Below are positions 24,121 through 36,050 of a stretch of 64,000 nucleotides of DNA, piece by piece. The translations under genes and the position numbers were made by a program. This DNA is from Lunularia cruciata. Its lineage: Eukaryota; Streptophyta; Marchantiopsida; Lunulariales; Lunulariaceae. The stretch spans positions 45,818,001-45,882,000 of the forward strand of contig OX419757.1 of NCBI GenBank assembly GCA_948567375.1, in the 5' to 3' direction. Below the pieces are notes generated by a model. It made no database searches, had not been told where the DNA came from, and saw only the letters and a program-made list of their open reading frames with translations. Position 1 is the first letter of the stretch; each line of letters opens with the position of its first letter.

Positions 24121-24242
24121 GAAGATCTGAAAGAGAGAATATATATATATTAATTTTAAAATTAAAAATATTTCTTTAATGAAGATTTGAAAGAGAGAAT
24201 ATATATATATAATATTTTTAAAATTAAAAATATTTCTTTAAT
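24121..24242 (+). repeat. Tandem repeat of about 60-62 bp
   Basis: Units beginning GAAGATCTGAAAGAGAGAAT (24121) and GAAGATTTGAAAGAGAGAAT (24181), with a partial third at 24243, each contain a short (AT)n run and AAATTAAAAATATTTC. Confidence 0.8.
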
Positions 24243-24258
24243 GAATATTTGAAAGATA

Positions 24259-24261
<3 letters not shown>

Positions 24262-24347
<86 letters not shown>
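24262..24347. repeat. (TA)n microsatellite, about 86 bp
   Basis: An uninterrupted TA dinucleotide run. Apparent Tyr-Ile-rich reading frames across it are artefacts of the repeat. Confidence 0.95.
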
Positions 24348-24352
<5 letters not shown>

Positions 24353-24922
24353 GAGAACAGAAGCAATTCAGGGAACAGGTTATCCAAAACTCATGAATTG
24401 CAAATGATTGGTAAGCAAGATGTACATGATTCACAATGTTAGAATAGTGAGAAATCCATAATGTAGAATGCATCAAATGTAACTTGAAGCAAAGGCATAA
24501 TTGAAACAAATTGAGAATAACATGTGGCTAATAGACTAATAAACCACCATGAAATCAAGAACTCTATGCAAACAACTGTGAGAAATAGGTAAATCTATGT
24601 AAAAGACTACTAATAAGCACTGCATGAATGATAAAAATAAAAAACATGAGCTGGAATCGGGTAGGAACACTATATACACCAGAGGTCCCATGAATCAGGC
24701 AAAGGGTGAAGGAAAAATAATAGGGAGTGAATTAGCGGGGGAATGGAGGAGTGGAACAATGCAAGAGCTATAGGATGGTGTGGCTGCAGAAACCTGTCGA
24801 AGTGTAACAGGGAAACAAGAGCAAAACAAAAAAGAACAAGATATAAAGTATATCGCAACAAGCACTGTGTGGACGCTTGAATCCTGAGACACTAAACAAT
24901 AAAGGGAAGCAAAAGGCAACCC
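24348..24922 (+). repeat. Family A copy; candidate 3' LTR remnant of the copia element
   Basis: It aligns with 26265-26955 over nearly its whole length. Shared words include CGAGAACAGAA, GATTCACAATG, GGGTAGGAACAC, GCTATAGGATGGTGTGG, GTAACAGGG and CACTAAACA. It lies downstream of the truncated copia pol, which fits a 3' LTR, but exact ends were not determined. Confidence 0.6.
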
Positions 24923-26204
24923 TATCTATATATATATATATATAGAAAGAGGTATGTTGAAGGCAAAAGCAAATTATACTTGCTTAAGAAAACTTTGTAT
25001 AACCTTAAGCAATTATAGAGAGCCTAGTTTGAAATGTTTGATTTATGCTTTAAATCGAGTAAATTTTTACATGAATATCTATTGGTATAGCAAATATTTA
25101 CACAATTATATATGTAGACTATTTACTCCTATTTGAAAATAAAGTAACTATAACTGCAACTATCTATAATTGGAATGATAAATTTTCTATGTTTTCAGTT
25201 AGAAAATAATTTTCCTTGATCTAATGAAATTTATTATAGAAACTAAAGTAGCTATAGATTGGAAAGCAAGTTGGATTCAACTCAGTTAACCATCTTGGGT
25301 GAAGGCACTATTGATCAAGTATCATATGATAAAGACACCACATGTCTCTACTCCTCTCTGTCTAGGATAAAAACACAACAACAAAATTTCATAATACAAG
25401 TTTTCAATTTCTATATTGAAGTACTCTTGTTCTTTTGATATTTATTATAATTTACACAAGATCTTACATATATTATGCAATAAACGTACACTAGAAATTG
25501 TTTTTACTATGGTCTACACAAGACTTGATACATGTTATGCAGAAAAGACACTTGTTAGTTACACGTTTAGACACGAAGTGTTTTTAGCAAATAGTATACA
25601 TTAGATCTTATGAAACCAAAATAAACATCAAAGAGAATTCAAAGATTAAACACAATAGAAAGGTTTAAACAAAGTTCAAGTATTTGAAAAACACATTCAC
25701 CATGCATTTTTAGAGTTAAAAGAAACAAATGTGTTTCAATTCAAAAAACATATACAAATGTTAATCAAAGAGATGATTTCAACAATGCAAATCAACTAAT
25801 GATATATAATCATGTTTTGTGGAGGAACAATCAATTGACATAGTCCAACACATTATCTATTCCAAGGGCAAAATGAAAAAAAAAAAAAAAACCTCTTAAG
25901 AAGTTGGGATTAAAATTAAGCAAATTCTATGACATTGGATTATGACAATTTATGAAACATAATGCTTAGTAAAACTTTGGGACATCATCCAAAGACTAAG
26001 CATATAGTGATTAGAAGGAGGTTTGAAGAGAAAGAGGAAGAAAATATTGTGGAATCAGTTTATTGTCTTACATAAAAATTGACAATGGTTACAAAAGCAA
26101 AAGAAAAACCAAAAAAATGTGTAGTGGACATAGAAATTGTTCCAAACTCTCATTTAATTAAAGTGTTAAGAGTTAGATAATTCCTAGTTTAGTGCAAAGT
26201 AAAG
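24923..26204. other. AT-rich DNA, no gene seen
   Basis: Only short open frames without motifs. An A-run at about 25876-25892 and short (TA)n stretches are the only notable content. Confidence 0.4.
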
Positions 26205-26955
26205 CATAGTCACTTTTAGGGCTCCATCAAGCACCGCCCTTCATATTTTCATATATATATATATATATATAAGAACAAAAGTTGTTCTGGGAACGGGCTA
26301 TCTATAACTCATGAAATGCAAATGATCTGAAAATAAAATTCACAATACATGATTCACAATGCTAGAATAGTGAGAAATCTATAAGGTAAAACGCATCCAA
26401 TGTAACTTGAAGCAAAGGCATAATTGAAACAAATTGAAATAACACGTAGCTAACTGACTAATAAACATCCTCGATATTGAGAACTCTATGCAAACGACAG
26501 TGAGAAATAGGAAACACAATGTCAAAGACTGCCAGTAAGCAATGCATGAACAATAAAAATAAAAAATGTGGGTTGGAGTCGGGTAGGAACACCATGAAAT
26601 TGAGATCTCTATGCAAACAACCGTGAAAAATAGGAAACGTTATGTAAAAGACTGCCAGTAAACAATGCATGAACAATAAAAATAAAAAATGTGGGCTGGA
26701 GTCAGGTAGGAACACCGTATACGCGAGAGGTCGAACCCAAGAATCAAGCGCAGAGCAAAGGAAAAATAGTAGGGAGGGAATCAGCTGGGGAATGGTGGAG
26801 TGGAAGATTGCGAGAGCTATAGGATGGTGTGGCCCCGATCCCTGTCGATGTGTAACAGGGTAACAAGAGCAAAGCGAAATAGTACAAGATATAAAACATA
26901 TCGCAACAAGCGCTATGGAAGATTGAGCCCCGAAACACTAAACAGCAAAGTTTAT
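26205..26955 (+). repeat. Family A copy with an internal 123-bp duplication
   Basis: It begins with CACTTTTAGGGCTCCATCAA, matching 18798, and continues into the unit shared with 24348-24922. Inside it, a block containing GACTGCCAGTAA occurs at 26527 and 26650 (period 123 bp), including AAAAATGTGGG and GGTAGGAACACC. The 24348 copy lacks this duplication. Confidence 0.7.
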
Positions 26956-27017
26956 ATATCAATTCTCGACTCTATTTATTTATATTTATTGGTAGGCGAG
27001 AACAGAAATCGTTTTGG

Positions 27018-27235
27018 GAGCGGCTTTTATATATATATCTCTCAATTCTTCGATTCCTGAGTTCTCTTTCTATAGTCATACCTTGTACATTGTTTCAGGC
27101 GTGTTCTCCGCTGCTTTCAGGTATGTTCTACATAGAGCGGCTTTTATACATATATCTCAATTCTCAATTCTTCGAATCCTGAGTTCTCTTTCTATAGTCA
27201 TATCTTGTATATTGTTTCAAGCGTGTTCTGCTGCT
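27018..27235 (+). repeat. Tandem duplication of about 117 bp
   Basis: The block GAGCGGCTTTTATA, then TTCTTCGA.TCCTGAGTTCTC, TATAGTCATA and GCGTGTTCT starts at 27018 and again at 27135. It bridges the family-A copy and the copia leader copy, as a duplicated LTR segment would. Confidence 0.75.
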
Positions 27236-27309
27236 GAACCTGAATGCTGAACCTGAACCCTAAACCTGAATGCTGGTTTCAGGTCTGTTCTATATAACGC
27301 GAATGTACT

Positions 27310-27560
27310 ACTGTGTTCTATCTCTGAAGGATCTTGAGTTGAGTACTGCTGTATGCCATCAAGAGTGTTTACTCTAGTGAGCTTCAAAGAGCTGCGCGCT
27401 AAGATGTATAATACATTAAAAGTCAAAAATGACAAAAGATAGAATTTCAACTCTGTAGACGGATAATAATGTTTCTCCATAACAAAAACTCCACTTGTGA
27501 CAAAGAGAGAACTTCAACTCTATACAAGGATAACAATGGTTTTCAATAAAATAAACTCCA
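27310..27560 (+). mobile_element. Second copy of the copia leader region, truncated
   Basis: This aligns with 20938-21130, sharing GTGTTCTATCTCT, TGAGTT, ATCAAGA(A/G)TGT, AAAATGA and AACTTCAACTCTAT. There is no recognisable gag behind it; composition changes to host-like DNA at about 27560, so this copy is truncated or deleted. A sub-block ending CTCCACTTGTGACAA is itself duplicated at 27490 and 27557. Confidence 0.6.
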
Positions 27561-28555
27561 CTTGTGACAAGTTCTGGTACAAGATCTGCATGCACAAGCA
27601 CACAAGCATAACATTCTACTATCTATGTGTTGATTGAGATACCTTTGTGAGACGCTGTTTTAATCTCACGAAACAATAAAACTAGTTCCATAAGCCTCTT
27701 CATGGATAAACTATTAAGAAGAGCTTCCTGTGATGGAACATCTGGTCGACAATCACAAGCGCCGGGGTGAACAATACTAAACAGTGGCAGGGATGGCACA
27801 ATCTCTGATGGGATGTTTAATGTGTCGCAAGAATCCCTGGAAAGTGGGAGCTACATCTCGACAAAGCAGACTTGTAACTGCCCAACTAAGAAGTCAAGGA
27901 GGGCAGCGTTAGAAGTATCAAACTCATCGTCAACAAGTTGACAACAGTTTTGTCCAAAGGGCCACAGAACGAAGCCTAAGCTTCAAGTTCTGCAAGACAA
28001 ACGTCGAAATGTTACATATGATGTCGGGAGATACGCATTAACCTGTCCTACAAACCAAGTTACGCTCTTGTCAGATTGTTGAAGGGCACATTTCGGTATC
28101 TTTATTTAAATCGCAGATGATGAAGGGAAGATCTGTTGCGAAGCTTGAGAGGTTTCCAAACAGAGACGTACACACCTCAATGAGATTTCTTGTTTCATGA
28201 GAGACTAGAAATCAAGAGAGATTGATTGTTTCATCAGGTTATTCTTCTAGTTCCAGGAGCTTCATGCACGTGAAGTTCAGTAGCAGAGTAAATCTTTCGA
28301 CGATGAGTAGAGAATGTTCAGAGTGGAAAAGCATCAGTTCTCACTTCCACACGGGGTAAAAGAACGAACACAGAACGTTCTCTGAAACGAAGATTCAGAA
28401 ATAACTACAAATACTGGACGTGATGTCATTGACCTGAGTCGGAAATTTAAAAGACTAATTTAATGCAGGAAGCGGGAATCTCAACGTCGTAGCTGGATAT
28501 TCGACGGCTATGACTTCTGGAATGAAGAAAGTCATGGTGAAATTTTGGTTCATCC

Positions 28556-28569
28556 CACGTGTATAAATA
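28556..28569 (+). promoter_or_regulatory. G-box directly abutting a TATA box
   Basis: CACGTG (28556-28561) is immediately followed by TATAAATA (28562-28569) on the plus strand. The first ATG downstream (28655) opens only a 10-codon frame, so the transcript, if any, is unidentified. Confidence 0.45.
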
Positions 28570-29317
28570 ACCAGGGCCAGTACAGCTATTTCCCAACATT
28601 CCACTCGAAACATACTAAACTTACAGTGCTATACTCTAGAGGTAACCTGGAACTAATGTCAATGCTGCCAAGAATTCTGTACTCCTGAGCCGCTTAGTGA
28701 CAGGAAAGGATCCTGCTGCGTTGCTGGAAGAGGAAAGACCTTTCAAACGTACAACCTTACGCAAAAGTTTCATACGATAATGCAAGTTTCCATAAATTCG
28801 AGAGATCAGACACGAGCACACATTATGTCAGAACGCCAGCCAACAGTTGCGATTGTATTGAGAAATGAGGACAGAGGCCGTTCGAGGAACGGGAGATCCA
28901 GAGCTCACAGTGAGATCGTTGCCATCGGTTTCATATCTTTCCCTACTAGCTTCATATTCCACAAGAGAGTCATCAAGTCCAGCATTCATCGCAGTTATGC
29001 AATCTGTGTCCTTTCTATAGGAAGCCTTTAGACACCCTGATCGGTCCAACGATCAACACAGGGGGAGGACAACTTCAGAACCGTTAGCATTTGTATCAAA
29101 TGGCAACTAAACAACGTCACACCCTAATTGATAAGAGGAAGAAGCGTTCGTTCAGTCGAGAAAACGAGCCGGACGGCAAGACACAAGTGGTGAGAAATCG
29201 ATCTACTTGTCTTCCCTTAACGACACTGAAATCGCAGCAATCCATATTGGTATGGTTCGTGGCTCCACGCAGTTTAAGTGCAAGTCGCTCAAAGTTAGTA
29301 AAACGAAATGGATGGTT

Positions 29318-29380
29318 GTTGACTGGTCGACAACCAATCTGGACGCTTGTCGACCAGTCAGTCAACAAGCGTCCAGATTG
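29318..29380. repeat. Compound foldback: overlapping inverted repeats
   Basis: The 16-base arms 29335-29350 and 29365-29380 are exact complements with a 14-base loop. Overlapping them, 29318-29331 pairs with 29349-29366 except for a 4-base duplication (AGTC) in the second arm. Several GTCGAC sites lie inside. Confidence 0.8.
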
Positions 29381-30794
29381 AAATCATATTTATCACGAAG
29401 AAATCTGGTAACAGAATATGTAATACCACTGGTCGAGAGCCTTAATAGAACAGATAACAAACTGGATGATCAGGTCTGAAACTCTAGTTTTCTGACACAT
29501 TCACCTATATAAGAAACACACAGGATTGACAGTGACCTGTTGAGACTGGAGATCATGTTAGCCATAATGTGCTGGACAATACCGTTGGTCCATGACAACG
29601 TTCTTAACGTCTATCCCCTAAGCTCAGTCTTGGACCTGCTCATATACCAAACAGATAGATGGATTTTACATCGAGACTTATCGTGATACTAGACGACGCT
29701 GTGAATAACGTCAAACAGGTAAGGTAAGTTGGTAGGTCAGCTGAAGATAGTAGAAGCACAAGACCCCGCGTTGGCAACCCGTTCAGTAGACCACAAAAGG
29801 GCATGATCGGGTAGGGACGCCAAAACGTTCCTGCAATATTTCACAAAAACACCTGAAATCGTAATAAATATATTGCGGGAATGTATGGCATAAAGCAACA
29901 CTTACTTCTTGCTTCTTCACTCTCTTTCTGTCTGACTCGACAACCAACGTACACAGACTACTGCAGAAAATTGTCAGATGATGGTCTAGATTTCGAGAGG
30001 AACTCAGGAAGGGTCCAGGTTATGGGAACTTGCGATATCAACGCACGCTTTGTTCACCCAAAATCTACAGTTTACACCCATAACAAGCTCGAGGAGGGAA
30101 ACATGCTTTTGATTCTAGAGTGCCTAATCCTCGATTTTCGCTCACACTGTTACTTGAGAGACTCAGTCCCTGTAGCCTGCCTACCACCTTCTCAGTGTAG
30201 GTGTGTATCCACTTCGAGTCCGTCTAACCCAAGCCCTAGTTCCCAGTACTGCTATCAATCAACCTAAATTTTACCAACAACCACCATTACAGATGGATTT
30301 CTATCCGGACAGCAATCAGATTTCTTGCCTACAGACATCGACAGGGAATACACAACGCGCCACCGTTCGTCTCTTGATTGCATCCCAGCGGGGAATTTGC
30401 CGATGTGCAATCCCGGACATAGTGACTGTACCATCATTGGATGGTACCACTGCTGCTTTGAGAAACATTCTGGACAAGAACTACTCGTTTGTAGAACGTC
30501 CATATCCTCTCCTCAATATCCTGGTCTCCACTTGACGGTTATGGTTTAGAATGGATTAAAAATCCCGTTCGCTTCTTAGATGCTATATTGATGTTTGATA
30601 TTTAGTGTCTGCAAATTGACTAATGTAGTAACTGGATGTTCTTTTGTGAAAAGAAGATTTAAGCTTTATTTTATTAAAGATCTAATTCAAACAATGTACC
30701 CTGGTGAGTATTAATATGTTGATTAGAGAAAACAGCCGATCCATCTCTCTTAATCGCACTTAATTATATGGCTTTACATAAAGCATCGGCGTGC

Positions 30795-30852
30795 AATCAC
30801 ACTAGATGATATTTTTTAGGAACTCCTGTAATCACACTAGATGATATTTTCT
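30795..30852 (+). repeat. Tandem duplication, 35-bp period
   Basis: AATCACACTAGATGATATTTT occurs at 30795 and again at 30830, each followed by a T-rich stretch and GGAACT. Confidence 0.85.
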
Positions 30853-30937
30853 TGGAACTAGACTTTTCGATGGGGGTAGCTATGGTTGTTGGAGTGCAGA
30901 TTTCTTACACCAATCTAACCTCATTTTACAAAAATAT

Positions 30938-31009
30938 TTTACTCTCCTTTGTCCTTTGTATGGCTTGATGGGACTTTTTATTCTTCATGTGTATAGCGTG
31001 ATCACCTTT
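30938..31009 (+). mobile_element. LINE 3'-tail copy, plus orientation
   Basis: This contains TTTACTCTCCTTTGTCC, then TGTATGGCTTGATGGG, TTCTTCATG and GTATAGCGTGATCACC. In order these match the tail downstream of the 3554-4117 frame read on its coding strand. Only the tail remains. Confidence 0.65.
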
Positions 31010-32169
31010 TCCAACTAAATTGTATTCATTAATCGAATTAAAATCTCTGCAATCCAAGTAGATAGTCGATTATAATCTGCCTGAGCCATATTTTCAATTC
31101 TTTTTTCATCAGCGCATGAATAGAGATAACTTAATATCACAAAATCTACAAAGGGAATGTTTTCTATAATTTTTATGTTTCTCTTATTTCATTTAACATT
31201 AATTAAAAAAAATTAAAATGTATTCACAAAAGGAATTGTAAGTGATGTATATACATCTTTATATTTACACTATATAGCGAGAGATTATACAAATAAAAGC
31301 ATAATTGACCTTCAAAATTACATCTCTACATCAAGTAAGTTTGATGTATCAACATGAACCATAAAATATATAGTACTCACATATGCATATACAATCAACT
31401 CTACAACAAGGTAAGAGAAATCTTATATATCTACTAAAGAATCGAAGTTAAAGTTAGGTTCATCTGGTACTTTTTTTCATATCCAAGAGTTCAAAAAACA
31501 TATTAAAAAGAATCCACCTTCAACCAAATTCAACGTACATTTTACATCCATTATCCTTCATACCAAACCAAAGGGCTAAAAAACGCAGATCAAATCAAAA
31601 TTTCAGTTAAGCTAAGTCAAGAGCAAAATTACAAAGAGATGCACGAGGCAATCTGACGTAAATTGGTAGGCCAATTGGCTATAAGATAAAGAGGAAAAAA
31701 AATATTTAAAAAAGCACCGTGGTGTTGGGCAGACCACGGTGCTGCCCAACTACATAGCTAAACAGCTAAACACCTTGGATTGTGTCTTCATGCAGGTAAC
31801 TAGAAACTTAGCAATTACAAGGACAACCACAATATTTACATCTAATATCCCAAACATTTATATGCAAAATATTAATACCTTATACCTTTCTTAATGGCAT
31901 TCAAACCATAGTGAGAATGACAAGCTCATCCGAAATCACTAAGGAAGAAAAGATTTTGTTATTTCTATGATAATCATCAGTGATGAATGATCAAGTTATA
32001 TCGATATAAACATGAAAATAGCTCTTTACATATAATTTTATATTTTATTTATTTATATATAACAATTATTACCTCTCAAATTTTTTGGTATTATCTGTTT
32101 TTAGCATAATTTTTATAAAGTATGTACCATGAATATAAACTAATATCTTAAGAGAAAAGAAAGAAAGAA
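31010..32169. other. AT-rich DNA, no gene seen
   Basis: No coding signature. The only notable object is the GC-rich interlocked inverted repeat at 31713-31750. Confidence 0.4.
31713..31750. repeat. Two interlocked inverted repeats (pseudoknot-like order)
   Basis: AGCACCGTGGT (31713-31723) pairs with ACCACGGTGCT (31733-31743), and GTTGGGCAG (31724-31732) pairs with CTGCCCAAC (31742-31750). Both pairings are perfect and follow the order A-B-A'-B', sharing two bases. The 38-base GC-rich island lies in strongly AT-rich DNA. Confidence 0.85.
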
Positions 32170-32410
32170 GGGCAACCAAGTAGCACGACAACACGAAGGA
32201 TGGAAAGAACACATCAAGGCATACAAAAATGAGATACAATAGGTAAAATGGTACTAAACCCCAATAGAGTTGATACGAGAAATCTGCCCTATTGCACCTA
32301 AGATATCTGAATTATGCAAGTCATCTGGTCTACAAACAAGCAGAGCGTCTAAAGAAGCATCACCTAGGTGATTAATCTTCTATGGATTGCACCAGCCATT
32401 GCACTCTTAA
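32170..32410 (-). mobile_element. LINE 3' end with part of the coding region, minus orientation
   Basis: This aligns with 3470-3715: the tail, the GGTAAAATGGTACTAAACCCC region, and then about 110 bases equivalent to the last codons of the 3554-4117 frame (GAAATCTGCCCTA, GCACCTAAGATATC, CTATGGATTGCACCA). It is more diverged and 5'-truncated. Confidence 0.75.
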
Positions 32411-33177
32411 GAGAAGATGAACTTATCAACTTATCAAAATTTATATCAATTAAAAATCATGTCTTATTATAAAAATACACAAAAATACAAGAATAAAATA
32501 GAAGCATTAATTACATTTGGAATTATTTACTTATTTAAATAATTTTACATTCTAATTGGATGCAAAATTTTAATCAAATGATGCAAATAATATTATAATA
32601 ATAAGAGAATAATCACATGATAATAATCATCATAATCATACTTTCTACTTGTATAATTATAGTCTTCTTATATCTAAATGTAAAAAAGGATGAAATGATA
32701 GTTGATGTAAGAATAAAATAGTTTTTCTACTAGATTTAATCAAGAAAAAAATCTTTATATTTTTGTAATTTTTTTCAAAAATCTTAAACTAATCTATACT
32801 ATTATTAGCTCAAGTCCAATCTTGACAAGAGCAAAGCTAATCTCATTCACTCAATAGCAAAAACTTAAAGTTTCTATACAATCACATTAATAATAATATA
32901 TCATGGGTGTTTGAAAATAAAATTTAATCAGCTCAACTTCCTAAACTATAATTTTCTTAGAATGTAACTTGGTAATCATTTATCATTTGGTAACTCAATC
33001 TACTTACTTATAATTGAGCATTTGTCAAGATAACTCTAGATCAATTACAAAAATAAGATGCATGTAAAGTCCATTGTTCCTTATCTATATATTGAAGTGC
33101 AACTAAAATGCCGATAATTATCCATACAATGGATAAAATATATATACAAAAGAAATTTAACTTAGTCACTCAAGTAC
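32411..33177. other. AT-rich DNA, no gene seen
   Basis: No motif is recognised. It ends at ATATT (33178-33182), which is repeated just after the Ty3/gypsy element (42695-42699). Confidence 0.4.
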
Positions 33178-33182
33178 ATATT

Positions 33183-33627
33183 GTCATGCCATTTGTAGTG
33201 TCGCATCTAGATTGCTCGGACATTGGAGTTCCAATGATAGTAGTTAGAGGCATTTTGGCAGTTACTCATAGACTACTTTCTAACGGTCAGATTTTAGGTT
33301 TAGGGTACTGACTTCATGGCGAGGTCCACCGTCACTTGCATCATCCACATCATTGGGTGTGCCATCAGAGGGACCATTGGGATGAGACCTAGGTCAAAAT
33401 CAGGAGTATACCCAAGGAGTGCAGCTCTAGAGAGTTCACTTCTTTGATGTTGAGCCTTTGAGTTCCTGGCTAGAGTGAATAGAAAGCCGGCGAGCGTCAC
33501 TTGGAATCTCTTAGCTAGAATGGATGTAGCTTGACTGTAATCAATGCCCAATTGTTGGCAAGTTATTGGGGATTGGATCAAGTATTGATCTGAGTTTGAT
33601 TGATTCAAGTTATAAACAAGCTAATTA
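33183..33627 (+). repeat. Left copy of the 445-bp Y block
   Basis: It is alignable throughout with 42141-42588, starting TCATGCCATTT and ending AAGCTAATTA. It is either the surviving part of the 5' LTR or the 5' end of the internal region (see the right-hand terminal repeats). No clear tRNA primer-binding site follows it; TGGTATC at about 33677 is a weak partial match. Confidence 0.85.
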
Positions 33628-34699
33628 CATCAAAGAAGTGAGTCAGGGGGAAATTGAGTGCAAGAACTACGAGTGTTGGTGGTATCTCCAAGCTCGGTGG
33701 ACAGTGGTGTCTTGATCCAGTAGTTCAAATTTCCTTGAGAGAGTGTGTGTGCAAAAGTGCTGGCAAAATTTGGAGCCAAGGAAGAAGCAATTTTCAAGTG
33801 GTAGTTGTGATTTTGAGCTCAAGACCAATTTGAGCTGAGTTGAGCTCAGAAATTGAAATTGAAGGTGGAGTTGGGAGCAGATCCTCACAAATTGAAGATT
33901 GGATGAAACCTATTTTTCCAATTTGGCTTGAGTGAAGAGTTAGTTGAGGATTTAGTGGTCAGCAATTTTTAGGCATTTATATCAGATTTTATGTCAGATT
34001 TTGTGAAGGAGTTACGTCAAATTTTGGCGAGAAGAACTTGAATCCGATCCTTGGTGATCCTTGTAGCTCAAGAAGTAGATAGGTACTCTGATTATGTCAA
34101 ATGCCAAATGGTGGCAGAGTCAATCTTGTGTTGATTTATGAGATGGAGGGTTGTTGTTTAACATTCTTGTGATTGGACCCCCTCCATTCTTTACTTCATG
34201 TTTGTGCATCGTGTTTGTGTGAGGTGCCTTGAATTTTGAGCGTTGGTGCTCCGGTGTGCTCTCGATAGTGAGGCTGGAGTGATGACCAGTCAGACTATCT
34301 TTGTTTCTCTCCGGTGAGGCAGGAAGTGATGACTTGTAGACCGTGAGAATACGTGTTGTGATGGCAGGTTATAGGTCACTCTTGCTCCTAGTGTAGTTGT
34401 CTCGGTTAGAGTTACATTAATGGACAATGTCTCGTTAGTTCTGGCACTTGGTGGTGCTTGGTGGTGCTCGTTTGGTGTTGGCACTTGGTGGTGCTTGTTT
34501 GGCGTTGGCACTTGGTGGTGTTTGCACTTGGTGGGGTACTTGCTGTTGCAGTTTGTGCTTGCGGTTATTTTGTCACAACGGAGTTCTTTGAGGATTCTAG
34601 AGGAGATAGCCTTGCAGTACGCAATGGGTTTATTTGGAGTGGTGCTCAATGTTAGCCTGTATCTCAAGTCCCAATGAGGGAGGAGATTGACTCTGAGTT

Positions 34700-36050
34700 G
34701 GAGTTCGACACAGGAGTTGATCCACTTGAGAGTGCACTTGTCGTGTCTGCACCGTTGTTGTGGGACATGGACAAGATTTATGGGGCCTCCAAAGGCCCTA
34801 AGCGTTACTCTGGTATAGTGGGTATCATTGAGTTGGATGACTTCATATAGGAGTTTGATAGTTGGTGTGATCTACACCAGATGCGGAACCCAACTTTGTT
34901 TGCACCTTTCATGGCATGGAAAGGGTTGCTTCAGCATTTGGAGGGTCCGCCAATGGATGACTACCATGAGTTGAGGAGAGCTCATTTGGAGGAGATTGGG
35001 TTATGGAGACAATATTGGTCTCCAAACTATATCTCTATCACTTTAGGCTTGGTTGCCAGGAGTAGATTGGCTGTACCCACGAGTTCTAGCTCAAGTAGTG
35101 TTGGTGGAGCTAGTGGAGGTGCACTAGCTGGAGATAGTGTTACCACGAGTGGAGGTACCACTACAGGAGGTGGTATGGTACCAAGGTTTAACCCCGCATG
35201 GTGGAGTTCTTCTAGTGTTTGAGGTAGAACTACAGGGGAGTGCGGAATGACAAGCTGAAAAGCTTGCAGGAGTTCCAATAGAAGGCTAGAGAGAGCCTAC
35301 GCAAGGCATACACTTGCATGAGGCGGTTGATTAGTTTCACTCAGAGAGTTTTGAGGCCCAAGCAGTCGAGTTTTGTATGGGATACTAGACAAGGAGTTGT
35401 GACATAGAGTTCGTGATGCTACATTGTTACAAGCTACTTTTCCTACTTTGGTAATAGTCTTTGGTTTGGCTGAGTGTATTGAGCTCAACATGGTGGAGGA
35501 GAGAGTGGTGACATCTAGATTTGGTAGGGAGACCTCATCCGCAACTGTTACTTCTTTTAGAGTGCAGCCGAGTGCACCATGCCCAGTTGGTTTTTGAGGA
35601 CAGGATGGACAGCCCAGATCCTATGGAGTGAGTGGAGGGCCACATGGAGTTAGACCCTTACCTTCATTTTCAGGTCAGTAGTAACCAATGAGTAGTGGTG
35701 TTGCTTGTTGGACTTGTGGTGGACCTCACCATCGGAGAGAATGTACTCAAGGTAATGGACTTGATACCTTGGGTGCATCACAACCAGCTCAGAGGCAGTG
35801 TGAGCATTGCCACAAATTTGGTCACACTAGTGACTGGTGCTTTGATCTACACCCGGAGTTACAAAGTGGTAGGGCTGCTATGGCAAGTAGTAGAGGAGCT
35901 CTAGTTCATGGAAGACGAGGTGGTAGAGGTGGTGGTAGAGGATCTACACTTAGTAGGGGTGCAGTACTTGCCCTTACTTCTGATACAGCTATGGCTACTT
36001 GGATTGAGCAATTAGAGCAAAGATTGGCTAGTATGGCTATTGCTTAGAGG
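34700..36050 (+). pseudogene. Ty3/gypsy gag with two zinc knuckles, interrupted
   Basis: A capsid-like region (34881-35222; GLLQHLEGPPMDDYHELRRA, then WRQYWSP) is followed by a low-complexity Ser/Gly-rich linker. The nucleocapsid (35688-36047) has a first knuckle CWTCGGPHHRREC (slightly irregular spacing) and a second, CEHCHKFGHTSDWC, with perfect CX2CX4HX4C spacing. A Gly-Arg-rich basic segment follows. TAG codons interrupt the frame at several points. Upstream, at 34440-34540, a GGCACTTGGTGGTG word is repeated. Confidence 0.8.

Larger units (their letters stand above)
27561..30937. other. Host-like DNA without a recognisable gene
   Basis: Base composition resembles the gene-bearing flanks rather than the AT-rich repeat blocks. 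Frames such as 29091-29381 and 29881-30267 (plus) have no domain I recognise. A plausible promoter (28556-28569) and several foldbacks are present. An unidentified host gene with small exons, or a non-coding transcript, is possible. Confidence 0.4.

Noticed and set aside
24261-24509. Tyr-Ile repeat proteins at the TA tracts (also near 47098)
   Set aside because: They are translations of (TA)n microsatellites.
20821-30000. CRISPR-like array or bacterial terminators suggested by repeats and hairpins
   Set aside because: Repeats are irregular, spacers are not of uniform size, and the genes have nuclear introns.
33670-33700. TGGTATC as the gypsy primer-binding site
   Set aside because: Only the first seven bases agree with the usual site and it does not abut either candidate LTR end.
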